A DNA stretch of 64,000 bases, taken from assembly GCA_030248215.1 (NCBI GenBank), contig JASANG010002634.1, positions 186,001-250,000 on the forward strand, written 5' to 3'. This document shows positions 32,226 through 43,499 of the stretch, piece after piece. Both the position numbers and the translations under genes were made by a program. Under the pieces are notes generated by a model. That model did not search any database and was not told the origin of the DNA. It saw only the letters and a list, made by a program, of their open reading frames with translations. How positions within the stretch are numbered: position 1 is the stretch's first letter; every line of letters begins with the position of its first letter. This DNA comes from Enoplolaimus lenunculus (taxonomy: Eukaryota > Nematoda > Enoplea > Enoplida > Thoracostomopsidae).

Positions 32226-33060
32226 TGCACACGACAGTACTGCGAAATTGGACCCCCATGAAAATATGCCCGTGGGACATTTTTTTCGTGGGGGTCATTT
32301 TTGATGCGACAACAGAAAGCGCAGAGGGTAAACCTTCTGTGACAAGCGTTAGGGTAGGGTTATTAGAAACAAGTGTTAGGGTAAGGTTACCGAGTGACAA
32401 ATTTTAAATTTGTCACGCGTGAACCTTACCTTATGACACATTTTGTGGCAATGTTAAATTTTATCAGCGGCGCATTAGCCAGTTGTTTTGTGTATCATAA
32501 CTTTTACCAACCCACCCCCCCCGTCAGAAATTTCTGGATCCCCCGGTGCCTGAGCCTGAGCACGGGTGTAAACCTAAAGTGCCGGCGGTCAATCACAAAG
32601 TATACAAAACCCGAAACCGCAACCACAACTATCTGTGACATTAAACACAGTGCGAAACCATCAAGCCAAAGTAAATAGAAGACCAATTATTGCTAGACAC
32701 TTTAGTAGTTCCCTCCCCCCGCAATACGTCGTTTTGGTTCCTACCCCCCAGGCACGTAACCACAGACAAGCACGAAGCATTCGTCTCCCGCTAAAAAACT
32801 ATTGATCCCCCATAGAACAGGTTCAGCCTCGCTTGTTACCGGTGCGAAACGAATACCACACCCCCTCCTACAACTGTTTGGGCGTTCGCTACCTTGTTGA
32901 ACCGGCTACGGGTCAGCCTCCGCCTACAAAATCTACAATGTCGTCTTTTCTGACATTAATCGACCATAATTACTTGCAATTATTCTTCCAATTAGCTGTC
33001 TTCTCTATCTCACATGTAAACGCGTAAATACGACAGTAAACACATGCATTTATACATGCA
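32226..33060. other. L-like tail and unassigned sequence
   Basis: TGAACCTTACCTTATGACAC and ACCCCCCCCGTCAG resemble the L right end. The rest to 33060 shows no family or gene. Confidence 0.35.
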
Positions 33061-33109
33061 GATATATATATATATATACATATATATGTATATATATTTA
33101 TATATATAA
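33061..33109. repeat. (AT)n microsatellite
   Basis: TATATATATATATACATATA-type tract. Confidence 0.9.
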
Positions 33110-33453
33110 GGTCATGAGCATAGACAGAATTTTAGTTGGGGACGGTAGAACCCCTAGTGTAAAATGAGCGGATATTTACACTTGAAGCGGTTCAATTCAA
33201 AGGGATTCAGTAAAGCCTATAAAGGTGCGTTTTTCTCGTTTTCATAAATTTCTTCAACGGATATATCCTGTATCCCACGGGTTAACGGTTCATTGTGGCT
33301 TCTACGTACCATTGGGTCTACAGTAGTTTTGTATGTTCCATGTGTAGAAAAGTGTTGTTTTTTGCATATATATAATTTATGTTCCGTTTTGTTCTACACA
33401 CAACCACATATGTACACACGTACGTTTAACGTTTCGGGTTCTAAACTACAAGA

Positions 33454-33654
33454 GGCCCATGGTAAGATCAGGGGCGGAACGTTTTTCTGCGGGACTGCAA
33501 TAGAGTACGCTTAAGGTTTAGATTATTTTTTTGCCTGGCTTAGGTTTAGGCGTAGGAATATGCTCATTCTTTTACGCTTTAGGCTTGGGTTTAGGCTTAG
33601 GCTTAGGAATATGCTTATATTAATACTGTTCCGCCCTTGTTCTTTACAGTGGCC
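33454..33654 (+). mobile_element. T1 MITE
   Basis: GGCCCATGGTAAGATCAGGG to CTGTTCCGCCCTTGTTC...GGCC; flanks CTACAAGA and ATACAAGA (8 bp). TTAGGC-type core. Confidence 0.75.
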
Positions 33655-33828
33655 ATACAAGACACAAAAAGATACAACTGTAGAAAACGGCCAAATACCC
33701 GGTTCTGTGTCCATGGGTGCCGGCTTAAATTTCGTGTCACAACCGCTGAGATGTAACTTTATTTCTTAGGGTCAAGAAATCCGCATGTTTAACCGGTAAA
33801 CGTACTTTATTGACGGGTTTATTTACAG

Positions 33829-33952
33829 GATTTTCAGGACGATATATCCCCATACAGCAGGCGTTGGCATACGCTCGTGTTTATCAAGGCCCCATAACTG
33901 CTTCTAACATTTTGACAGGGTTTCGCCGCCGTACGTACAACTTGGCGAAAAA
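33829..33952 (+). CDS. candidate exon, unknown protein
   Basis: Strong acceptor GACGGGTTTATTTACAG, then two bases and 40 codons: FSGRYIPIQQALAYARVYQG, PITASNILTGFRRRTYNLAK. Possible donor AAAAA|GTGTAT; otherwise the frame stops at about 33993. A second acceptor (CTTTTCGTTCAG) lies 57 bp beyond the donor. Composition looks coding; no family recognised. Confidence 0.4.
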
Positions 33953-34117
33953 GTGTATATTTTTTCTCGAGTTAAGTTCAACTTAAAACTTCGTACCTTT
34001 TCGTTCAGTTCAAACCACGGTTGAGAGTACGAAAATAGCAAAACAGTTGGCATGGACGCAGCCAACTATTCTGGTTTAAATGAACACCAGTTATTGTGAC
34101 AATTGACATGTTTTTAC

Positions 34118-34562
34118 CAACTTCAAATGGGATTTTTCGACTCCAACTTCAACTGGGACTTTTCGACTCTAACTTCAACTGGGATTTTTTGTCTCTAACT
34201 TCAACTGGGATTTTTTGTCTCTAACTTCAACTGGGATTTTTTGTCTCTAACTTCAACTGGGATTTTTTGTCTCTAACTTCAACTGGGATTTTTCCACTCC
34301 AACTTCAACTGTGATTTCTCGACTCTAACTTCAACTGGGATTTTTTGTCTCTAACTTCAACTGGGATTTTTCGACTCCAACTTCAACTGGGATTTTTTGT
34401 CTCTAACTTCAACTGGGATTTTTCTACTCCAACTTAAACTGGGATTTTTTGTCTCTAACTTCAACTGGGATTTTTCGACTCCAACTTCAACTGGGATTTT
34501 TCGACTCCAACTTCAACTGGGTTTTTTCGACTCTAACTTCAACTGGGATTTTTCGACTCTAG
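34118..34562. repeat. 26-bp minisatellite
   Basis: About 17 units of CTTCAACTGGGATTTTTTGT + CTCTAA, with the variant TTTTCGACTCC alternating irregularly. Confidence 0.9.
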
Positions 34563-34954
34563 TGGACTCTAATTAGAAATTTCTATCGATTTCAACTTGA
34601 ACTAGAAACACCTTATTATCGCTGACGACTTTGTTCAGATGACAACTTTTTGCGTATAACTTGTTATGAAATTATTCGTCTTGACATGGGTAAACAGTTG
34701 AATAAAATTTCAACAAACCAGTGGCATTTTCTGAATTTTTAACCCCCCCCCCACCCCTTCGAGCAGATTTTAGACGTACCACGAGCTTGATATTGAAGGT
34801 GTGAACGTGGAGAATTACAAGCGATTTTTAGTTAGCAAAATGTAGACTGACATTTAGTTTTAATTTTGACAAATATTGTAATATCGAGCTTAAATTGGTG
34901 CTTTTTAGCACATTTTCCCAGGAGAATTAGGTTGGAGTTATAGTTTTGATGACG

Positions 34955-35250
34955 TCACGCGCCCTCGGTCGTCGTTCGTCACCGTAGGTTACCGTGCGGT
35001 ATCGTACGTCAATTACTCTCACACGTACATTACCGTATGGTGAAGTACGGTGACAGATGGCGACGGATGTCGCCGCACGACAAGTACAGCGCCATCCTTA
35101 GGCTCAACCAAGCCTTTTTTAAGCCTAAGCCTAAACCTAAGCTTTATTAACGCAAGTTACAACCAGATTAATAATAGTTTAATAGTAAGAGTCGATGATG
35201 ATTCTTTGAACAAGAGTGTGCAACTTCTTAAAATACGCATGACATCAATA
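34955..35250. repeat. inverted copy of the 26.8-kb composite
   Basis: K sequence (GTCGTCGTTCGTCACCG, GACAAGTACAGCGCCATCC), then AAGCCTTTTTTAAGCCTAAG, AGCTTTATTAACGCAAG and a J fragment. Reverse complement of 26786-26975 with few differences. Confidence 0.7.
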
Positions 35251-35403
35251 TATTAAACGGACAGTGTTGTACATCGTGCATTGCAACAGTATTTGTCTGC
35301 TTTCAAGGTTTCAACACCACCCCCAGGGTTAAGTTTTTCTATACATAATGTACCCAGCTGCATACTCTTGTTGAAGTATGCATCATCCACTCTTGGTTTA
35401 AGC

Positions 35404-35687
35404 AAGAGTGGATGATGCATACTTGTGTAGAAAATAATGTACCCTGCACGCGTTGCGTTTTCGGCACACTCCCCCTTTATTTAAGGGGGGTACAACCTGT
35501 GCGAGCCATAAACACTTCATGTATCCGGCAACTATATTTGTTCCACTTATAGTTTAATTTAAAGTTATTGCATGTGACAGCGACCCCCTCTAAACAAGGG
35601 GGGACGGCCAAAACCGCAACGCCCGGTGGTACATTTTGTATCATGCGGAACCCCAAGAGTTGCACACTCTTGTATCATGCACTCTTG
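35404..35687 (-). mobile_element. J MITE, full length
   Basis: CAAGAGTGGATGATGCATAC to GTATCATGCACTCTTGG, next to TTAA-like flanks (GGTTTAAG left, TTAAA right). A J fragment abuts head to head on the left. Confidence 0.7.
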
Positions 35688-35725
35688 GTTAAAGGAATAC
35701 ATATGTCTTTAAGATTTGTAATGTC

Positions 35726-35940
35726 TTATTCCGTTTTATAACCCCTCAACCTACTGATGTCTGTATTTATTTCACAATTTGAACCCGAGTTCCATTGGCG
35801 TGCCAAGTGTTTTTGGGGTCGCTTCTCAAAGTCAATGTGAGTACCCGTAAAATCTAGAAAAGCTGAATTTTTTCGAATTTTGAATGAAAGAAAATATTCA
35901 TGTAGTCGTAATAGATCAGTATTGTAGGGCTTAGTCGCGT
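35726..35940 (-). CDS. candidate exon; strand uncertain
   Basis: Minus-strand frame of about 70 codons (SAFLDFTGTHIDFEKRPQKH, ARQWNSGSNCEINTDISRLR) to TAA. An internal acceptor-like AAAAAATTCAG could start it at about FLDF. On the plus strand, 35757-35836 reads ATG to AT|GTGAGT (MSVFISQFEPEFHWRAKCFW...), also a possible first exon. One is probably spurious; I favour neither strongly. Confidence 0.28.
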
Positions 35941-35945
35941 TTCTG

Positions 35946-36108
35946 GCACGTAGCCAGCTCACCTTGCACGGGGGATGTTAAACATTTTTCAAGAGGAGCA
36001 TACAAAGGTTTTCAATGACTTACAAACAAGGTTGAAAATTTTCTAGTGCGGGCAGAATTGTTCCGGGGGTGCTATGCACCTCGGGCACCCCTGAGGGTAC
36101 GACTCCGC
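35946..36108. mobile_element. F MITE
   Basis: GGCACGTAGCCAGCTCACCT to CCCTGAGGGTACGACTCC, with a GTTTTCAATGACTTACAAAC interior. Confidence 0.55.
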
Positions 36109-36477
36109 GCCGGTTTGGTTGTTTACTTCTACTGATACCTAGAATTGTCTTGAGCCAGGAAATTAAAATGATAATTTAGCGTTTAGGTATTTGGTTTATC
36201 GTCGTTTATACAAGAGATAAACTAAAAATCAGTATTGAAGCCACTGTCGATCTGTGTACAGCACCTATCGGTAGTTTACAGTAAAAGATGTCCAACCAGA
36301 CGAGACTGTGACTGAGGCAGTTTTCCAGGATAAAACTTTGGCCTGCTAGAAAATTTTCAACCTTGCTTGTAAAACATCGAATTTCACCACTTTGTATGCC
36401 CGTATTGAATATGTTGAGCTCCCCGACAATGGTAAACTCGCCTGACGCACTACGCAGCTCAAAGCTTCGATCAGACT

Positions 36478-36574
36478 TTATCGAGCACTCCTCGAACTCG
36501 AGTGTCCAACTTTCGTAGTCGAGCGTAAATAATTAACGCGTTCAATCCGTGAGTTTCGAATTTGAATCCAATAA
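36478..36574 (-). CDS. candidate exon, unknown protein
   Basis: Minus-strand acceptor TTCTCACATTCTCTTCAG, with one of the best pyrimidine tracts seen, then 31 codons (YWIQIRNSRIERVNYLRSTT) to TAA. Its phase does not match the nearby exon at 37222-37407. Confidence 0.3.
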
Positions 36575-36774
36575 CTGAAGAGAATGTGAGAAAACATTTG
36601 AAAATATTTATATAGGAAAATGGTAGGCTCTATAGCATCTCTTACATCCACACAATATTATTCTTTAGGACCGTTTCGGTTTCACGGACGCCTGCAAAAG
36701 AGTATATGATTAGATTTTAAACAATTTGTTTGCTTAAGTTTCGGCTTAGGATTAACACTTATTTTTACGGCTTA

Positions 36775-36987
36775 CACTGCACGAAAAATGGTGTATCAAA
36801 TTGTCTCTCTCCGAAATAGGCTTTTGCTGACTACACAAGCTGAGTCAAACTTCGACTCCGGTAGAGTCAAATTCGACTCACTTTAGTAGTTTGTTTGACT
36901 CTGGCGGAGTCGTATTTTGACTCAGATTGTGTAGTCAGAAAAAGCCTATTTCGGAGACAGTCAATTTGACTCACTATTTTTTGGCAG
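36775..36987. mobile_element. P1 MITE nested in a decayed T element
   Basis: CACTGCACGAAAAATGGTG to TTTTTTGGCAG. Inserted in TTAGGC-type sequence whose decayed T3-like ends lie near 36660-36700 and 37050. Confidence 0.65.
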
Positions 36988-37221
36988 TTTTAGGCTTAGG
37001 CTTTACGAATGCGCTTAATGTAGGATTACTGTTGTACAAGTAGCATTGGCCCGTTTACAAGACTGAAATATAAAAGCTTCGGTATAAGGTCCTCTATCAA
37101 CGTCAACCTTTAGGTTTTTTTTCGCTTCAAACTTAACCAAACAAACTTATAATTACGCGACCTGCTGAACTACAAATTAAGTTTCAATGCTTAGAATATG
37201 GCCGTTCTGGCCAAAAGTTAC

Positions 37222-37407
37222 CGTACTCTGTCTTTCAGTCGGTTCTTTGTCCGTGAAATCAGCTAAGGTTAGCCGGCTACGATCAGGCTTGTAACAACAA
37301 CGATTACACGAGTTTGCGAGGAGAGCACAGGACCATGGATGACGAAAATATTCGGTACCGACGATCCAAAAGGTTAAACCTGTTAAGGCACCTTTGTACC
37401 GGTTGTT
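37222..37407 (-). CDS. candidate internal exon, unknown protein
   Basis: Minus-strand acceptor GTTTCTGTAATTTTTCAG and donor ACG|GTAACT bound exactly 62 codons, phase 0 on both sides: NNRYKGALTGLTFWIVGTEY, FRHPWSCALLANSCNRCCYK, PDRSRLTLADFTDKEPTERQ. The C-x6-C-x2-CC spacing suggests an extracellular, disulfide-bonded segment, but I cannot name a family. No partner exon was joined with confidence. Confidence 0.5.
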
Positions 37408-37515
37408 CTGAAAAATTACAGAAACCGGTAAATATCCTTTGTGTCCCATCATTTGTATGCGCCCCCCCCTAACTACACAATTGAGCACCCGTTCAAGGTA
37501 AAGTTAGTTACGTGG

Positions 37516-37705
37516 GTCCATGTATAGAACAGGGCCGGATCGTTTTCCGGAGGGGCTATAATAGAGTCAGTTTATACTTTAGACTGAGTTTTTTTGCTTA
37601 GGCTTAGGCTTAGGTTAGGCGAAGGAATAGGCTCATCCATACGCTTAGGCTTAGGTTTAGGAATATGCTTATACTACTGTTCCGGCCCTGTTCTATACAT
37701 GGGCC
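37516..37705 (+). mobile_element. T2 MITE
   Basis: GGTCCATGTATAGAACAGGG to CCCTGTTCTATACATGGGCC, flanked by a perfect 8-bp GTTACGTG. Core has TTAGGC units. Confidence 0.85.
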
Positions 37706-37792
37706 GTTACGTGGAACCGAGTGTGGAAAAAATTGCAGAGAATACAAAGAAGCAAATCGACTTAAAGATTGAGCGAGAATCTTTTGTTAATT

Positions 37793-37873
37793 TGTTGTTA
37801 TTGCTGTTGTTGTTGTTTTTGTTTGTTTGTTGTTGTTGTTGTTTGTTGTTCTTTGTTGTTGTTGTTGTTGGTG
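37793..37873. repeat. (TTG)n-rich tract
   Basis: Imperfect TTG/TTTG repeat of about 80 bp, immediately left of an O element. Confidence 0.85.
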
Positions 37874-37884
37874 GTGGGGTTGAC

Positions 37885-38102
37885 GTATTCCCAAATGTGT
37901 GTAACAACTATAATCAGTTAGTAATAGGTTTTCAAACTTGCTAACTATTGCAGTTGCTGAACTCATAAAATTCACATAGGAGTAGAGTACATCAAATGCG
38001 AAAAATGTGCCAAATAAATTATAAGTCTCAGTATTCACTGGTTCGAAAGTTAACAAAACCTATCACCAACTGGTAGTATGAGCTATACGCATTTGAGAAT
38101 AT
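37885..38102. mobile_element. O MITE
   Basis: GTATTCCCAAATGTGTGTAA to ATACGCATTTGAGAATAT. Confidence 0.65.
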
Positions 38103-38117
38103 GGGTCAAAGACTAAA

Positions 38118-38215
38118 CCCGTAGCCAGGTAAACTTGTAAGGTTTCTGAAAAATTTTCAGGAGTGGCATACAAGGGCTTTCAATGGCTTAGAAGCAAGAT
38201 TGAATATAAACACCA
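38118..38215. mobile_element. F MITE fragment
   Basis: AACCCGTAGCCAGGTAAACT and AAAATTTTCAGGAGTGGCAT; right end missing. Confidence 0.45.
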
Positions 38216-38401
38216 AAAATTGTCGTAATTTTTGAAAGATATATCTGAACTAAACCAGACTATTAACGTATGTTGGTAAATAAGTTATTAAGTTTTGAAT
38301 CCAGGTTCAACAACACGTTTAGTATTCGGATAAACGAATGATTTTCGAAAAAGAATATATTTCACCTGACCGCGCGATCTTGCCCTTTCTTAATTATATT
38401 T

Positions 38402-38648
38402 GGCCCATGTACAGAGATCAAGGGCGGAACGTTTTTCTGTGGGACTGCAGTAGAGTAAGCTTAAGCTTTAGACTTATTTTTTGCTTAGGTTTAGGCTTAA
38501 GCTTAGGATTAGGAATAGGAATACGCTCGTTCTTACGCTTAGGTTTGGGCTTAGGCTTAGGCTTAGGCTTAGGCTTAGGCTTAGGCTTAGGCTTAGGCTT
38601 AGGCTTAGACTTAGACTTAGGCTTAGGCTTAGGCTTAGGCTTAGGAAT
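38402..38648 (+). mobile_element. T1 MITE ending in a TTAGGC array, right end lost
   Basis: GGCCCATGTACAGAGATCAA left end, then from about 38535 to 38646 nearly perfect (TTAGGC)n with two TTAGAC variants. No right inverted repeat. Confidence 0.75.
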
Positions 38649-38659
38649 GTAGGTGGCTG

Positions 38660-39960
38660 TGCCACTTCTAAATATATTTCAACCTAAAAACTATAACAAA
38701 TCTAAAACCACATCCTAAACCACACCTTAATGGAGTCCCCGGCGCCGCCTAGTCTCTCTTAGATTTTTAGTTAGGCTCAGGCGTTGCTAAACGGCGTAAA
38801 TTTGAAAATTTATGCATGGCGGCTGCGTCCGCAAGGTATCAGTACTCAAGGGCCCTGCGTGGCCATTAAATATATGTTTGTCAGACTTGGTGCGCCAAAG
38901 CACATAGCAAGGGGTTCGGGGGGGGGGGTAATATTGTTGTTGTTGTTGTTGTTGTGTTGTATATATTGTATGGCGGATATGAGTGTCCCTAAGGGGCCCG
39001 AGACGCCCGGGACACTCAAATTTATGCAAATCAATTCCACATGGGGGCTGGGGTAGACAGCCTCCGTATTGATTCTTATTTTTTTGAACTGAACCATGCG
39101 TTGCGTTTGCTTTTGTAATTTACCTTAGTGTGGGGACGGTTTTATTGGTGTTACGTTTTACGGAGTTGATTGGCATAGTGTTTCGGGCGACTTAGACGGA
39201 AAGGCAGTTAATTGATAATAGAGTCACGGTAGCTCAATGTGAACACGGTGAAGCCGGCGTAACCAGGGAATCAGTCAGTAAAGCGCATAGCGCGGAGCCT
39301 TCGAGCAGTACCAGGGGAAACCGGGGTTATTTGGGGAATGTGTTAACGGGGTTCTTGGGATTTTATTCGAAGTTATTTGGGATTCGTCGATTCTAGCGGG
39401 GCTAGTTTCGGCTATTATTTGGGGAATTTGTTGGAGTTTTGTACTGTAAACCGGGGTTTTTACGGAGAACTTGGGTTGTCACGTTAAGTTGTCATTTGTT
39501 TTGTACGAGGTTGTGACTTCGTTGAACAACAGGGTTAAGTGCATCGTAATAGACGTGCGGAAAGCACCTATCAAAAGAACTTTCGGCACCTTTGATTGAC
39601 AATAAGGTCGGCAGTTAAGCATATTGTTGTTATACCTGTCTAGTCGTACTTGTACTTTACCGGTATCTAGCTTTAACACGGTGTTGGAAGGAATAAAAGG
39701 GGAAACGACTGCATATATTAAACCAGAGCGATATAAGCGTCATCGGAACACGGACCTGAACGCGGAGTTGGTGGTTTCATTGTGCATCGGAAATCACGAA
39801 CTATTCACAAGGAATATACTTATAATACTGTTCCGCCAATGTTCATTTCATTGGTCTTTATTTTTAACCTTCGCGTGGGCACGTAACTACCATACCCATT
39901 TACTTTGAACCTTAAATAAGCCTGCAATACATTTTAGGCGTTGCGCAGCCAAGTTTTTCG
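38660..39960. other. unassigned, GC-richer segment
   Basis: 38936-38955 is a short (TTG)n. From 39130 to 39800 the sequence is G-rich on the plus strand (AGTACCAGGGGAAACCGGGG, TTATTTGGGGAATTTG) with no clear frame, tRNA or terminal repeat. Confidence 0.3.
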
Positions 39961-40091
39961 AACTAGAAACGTATACAAGTGATACATAAGGTATTCCTAA
40001 GCCTTCAAAAACTTAATAAAATTGAACGCACGTTTGCAGGATTTAGATGTAAGCTACCGGTAGCCAGAGGTCCATTTTTGCTCGCTCTCAA

Positions 40092-40361
40092 CACTGCAAA
40101 AATGGTTAGTCACATTGACTCTTTTCGAAATAGACTTTTTGAGACTACACAAACTGAGTCAAATTCGACTCACTGAGCGACTCGGGTGAGTCGAATTTGA
40201 CTCCACTTTTTTGAGACTACACAAACTGAGTCAAATTCGACTCACTGAGCGACTCGGGTGAGTCGAATTTGACTCCGACGGAGTTGAATTTGACTCAGTG
40301 TGTGTAATCCCGAAAAACCTATTTCGGAAAGAGTCAATTTGACACACTATTTTTTGCAGTG
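40092..40361. mobile_element. P1 MITE with internal duplication
   Basis: CACTGCAAAAATGGTTAGTC to TATTTTTTGCAGTG. About 69 bp around GAGACTACACAAACTGAGTC is directly duplicated (about 40140-40205 and 40209-40274), spoiling the palindrome. Confidence 0.75.
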
Positions 40362-40658
40362 TATGCTCTAAAATGTTTACTTGTATTACTAAATATACCT
40401 TCCTGAAATGAAATCATACCTACGCCTCTATGTTTCTAGTAGTTAATGTTAGTGGAATTTGGTGAAACAAACCTATTTCCTGTTTAACATTTAACCCTTG
40501 CAGCTCGTTTTCGGTTATTTGTCAAATGTTATAAATATAACTCCCGATGCCATAGACTAAATTTATTTAGCTTTTCGTCCCCAAGGGGGGGCTTAGGATT
40601 GGCTTGACGTAAAAATTTGAACGAACTCAGGGTTAATATAAATAAAGCTCAGAGACCG

Positions 40659-40830
40659 CAGCTCGTCGAGCTAAAAATTATTTTCAGTATTGGAAAAAGA
40701 AATATTTTTCTCAAACTACCAAACTCGAAGTTCTAAAAAATGTGGTTTATTTTTTAGAACTTCAATCGTGGTATTTTGAGAAAAAAAACAATATTTTTTC
40801 AATACTGACAATTTAAGCTTCGACGAGCTG
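40659..40830. mobile_element. AT-rich palindromic MITE
   Basis: CAGCTCGTCGAGCTAAAAAT and its inverse ending CTTCGACGAGCTG; arms TTTCTCAAACTACCA and inverse. No second copy seen. Confidence 0.6.
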
Positions 40831-41770
40831 TCGTCACCAAGCTGGTATTTGGGACCGTCGGGTGTTGCAACTCACAAATATCCGTTTCGGTTGCTGTTCC
40901 CTCTCGAAATGACTACCGTAGTCACACACCGGTGGCGTGTATTTTAATGCCTTTTAAGCATAGAAATCTGGCTCACAAATCATACTAAAAATGGCAGGTT
41001 TTTATAGGTACTTGGTTTTAATTTTTCATCTATATTCAGTGTTTTAACCGTAGTATGTTTTTTACAGGCCCGGTGCAGCCGCAACCATACCCCCGCGAGG
41101 GCCTCATTCGTAAATAGGTGCCCCCTTAAACAAGATTTTAAACAAACAACTTAAAAATATTTTGGTCATCGCAAGGGGTGCCCACCCTGGAATTTTGGAC
41201 GGCCCCCACCCTCACCTACTCCGACACACTGAAGCTATACGCCGCCGTAGAGTAGCGAGAAATGATTGTATTAATTTCCAAAATGAAATCTTCTACCTTC
41301 TTTGGTCAGAGCTCATCGTTGGGTTTTTCAGCGACTGATACGTGTAGCGGATCTTCACGAGGCTTGGCCATAAGGTGGCTTGATAGCAAAAAATACCACC
41401 GGATACGGATATTGATTCTGGTAACGAAAAAAGGAAGTACAACTTGTGTGTGTGTGCTTAATCAAAATAGTTGATTTGACAAGTTACTGGTACGCAGTCG
41501 ACTTTATACTTGTTTAACTGGGACCTTAAAAAATCGAATTTTTCACAAGTTCAAATTTGGGTATTGGACTAATCAGGGAAGGCTGTAAGAAAGATTGGTT
41601 GAGTGGAACCGAAAAAAAACCGAAAAATGCAAGGCGAACCAATCCAAATAATGGCAAATTGAGAACCAGTTTTACTAAAATGAACCTTTTCATTTCCGTT
41701 GAAGCACGGAATGGTTGGTATTGAAAAATTGAAAAATGTGCGTACAGAGTAACGGTGGCGTTATACTTAG

Positions 41771-41869
41771 GCGAATTTGACGCTGGCGGAGTCGAATTTG
41801 ATTCAGTTTGTGTAGTTTGGAAAAGCCTATTTCGGAGAGAGTCAATTTGACTCACCATTTTTTGCAGCG
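41771..41869. mobile_element. P1 MITE, right half
   Basis: GGCGGAGTCGAATTTGATTC to CACCATTTTTTGCAGCG; left half absent. Confidence 0.6.
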
Positions 41870-42091
41870 CATTACTGCCGTATTGAGTTTTAACATACGT
41901 ATTAAACTATAAAGTTTTAATGTCAGACAAAATGTACTTGGCGCCGGCAGCAACTTTAAATCCACCAAGCCACTGGATGGCTGCGTCCGTGCCTGTAACA
42001 ACCATGCCAACATTTTAGATTTCATGACAAAAAGCTTTTGAAATTTTTCAATGTTACAAGATTTGCTCAAATGTCCAAATATCACATTTTT

Positions 42092-42376
42092 GGCCATGAT
42101 ACATTTAGAGGCGTCCAGGTTTCTGGTAGGTTTGTAAAAGTTTAGGTTTAGATTACATTTTCTTGGCTTAGACTTAGGTTTAGGAACACATTTTTGCACC
42201 GCTCAGGCTTAGGTTTAGGAACACATTTTTGCACCGCTCAGGCTTAGGTTTAGGAACACATTTTTGCAACGCACAGGCTTAGGCTTAGGAACACACGTTT
42301 GCACCGCTTAGGCGTATGCTTAAGCGTAGGAATACACTTTAATCTACTGTAAACGCCCCTACAAAGTAACATTGGT
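42092..42376 (+). mobile_element. T3 MITE with 42-bp higher-order repeat
   Basis: GGCCATGATACATTTAGAGG to CCCCTACAAAGTAACATTGGTC. The core repeats a unit of about 41 bp, GCTCAGGCTTAGGTTTAGGA + ACACATTTTTGCACC, four times. Confidence 0.65.
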
Positions 42377-42639
42377 CAGATCTTTGATGTAAGCAGCTTG
42401 AAAAGCGGGTCAAAAAGGTTTCGCTGATAAAGGATCAACAATAAAATTTAATATTATTAATACAGTACTAAAATTGTATTTGGCTTCACGTTCGCTTCGC
42501 TCGCAACGTTTCAGTTTTATGTTCCTCGTCAGAAAATTTCTAGATCCGCAAAAACCCTTAAACGAATAGCTGTGAAACTTAGTTTAGCCAAAATCACATA
42601 TCGCATGTGGTTCATTTCGTAACTCTCAGCCATGCCCCC

Positions 42640-42790
42640 GCAGCTAACTCACATTGGCTAGCGATTGAACATTTTTCAACAGGAGCATATAAGGCTTTTT
42701 GATGACTTTACAAGCAAGGTTGAAAATGTTCTAGGAGGGCCCAAATTGTTCCGAGCGCTGAGCCGTCCCCGATCTTCGTTCTGGTTACGA
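42640..42790. mobile_element. F MITE, diverged
   Basis: CAGCTAACTCACATTGGCTA to GATCTTCGTTCTGGTTACG, with the F interior GTTGAAAATGTTCTAGGAGG. Confidence 0.45.
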
Positions 42791-43499
42791 AACCCGAACT
42801 CAAAATTTTAATTATGCCGAATTGCAATTTGAAACCAGGCAACGTTGAAATTTTGCATAAAATATGCGTAGGGTGCAAATTTAAGCAAGTTCCAAAAGCG
42901 GGTGGTTAAACCTGCCTGCAGGGCGCCTTAATAAAAATCCTGCTGAATCGCGAGCTTAGGGGGCAGTAAAAAAATTTGTCAACTTCTACAATCTTGGTAA
43001 TCGATATATTAAAGCTGGAATGCCCCACATACGTTTTTTGGGCAACGTTCCAGCAGATTTGTATATCCATATGCAAATTTGCTTCTATTTTGTTATTTTT
43101 TCAATTGTCAATTCATGCATATCACATCAACTGAATTCCAGGGGGAGGGATCATGTAGGAATGCATTCACCTCCAGTAAGAGTTCAGGTTTTGCTACATT
43201 TTATCTGGTTTCAAGTTTTATGATGAAAATTCTAGTCGGCTAAATAATCAAATTTTTTACCTGCGCTTCGAAATTCTCTACCCGCTGGTATGCTCGCGTC
43301 AAATTTTTTTCACCGTCCCGCGTTTACCCGCGGGTACCCGAGTGTAGCGTGCAGCTCTGAAGGTTTAGAGGGCACGTGCAAAATTTTGGCCACTCTCGAA
43401 AATTTTCAACCTTGCTTGTAAGCCATCGAAAACCTTTGTATGATAATCATAAAAAATGTTTAGGTCCAATATCAAGGTTATCCGGTTTAGGCACGACAA

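Noticed and set aside
31832-32407. 191-codon plus-strand frame
   Set aside because: Generated by the 57-bp array; the opposite strand is equally open.
39130-39420. G-rich segment as a structured RNA or tRNA
   Set aside because: No canonical box A/box B or stable cloverleaf could be drawn.
41263-41474. 70-codon plus frame starting MIVLISKMKSS
   Set aside because: No good donor, short, and neighbouring repeats; left uncalled.
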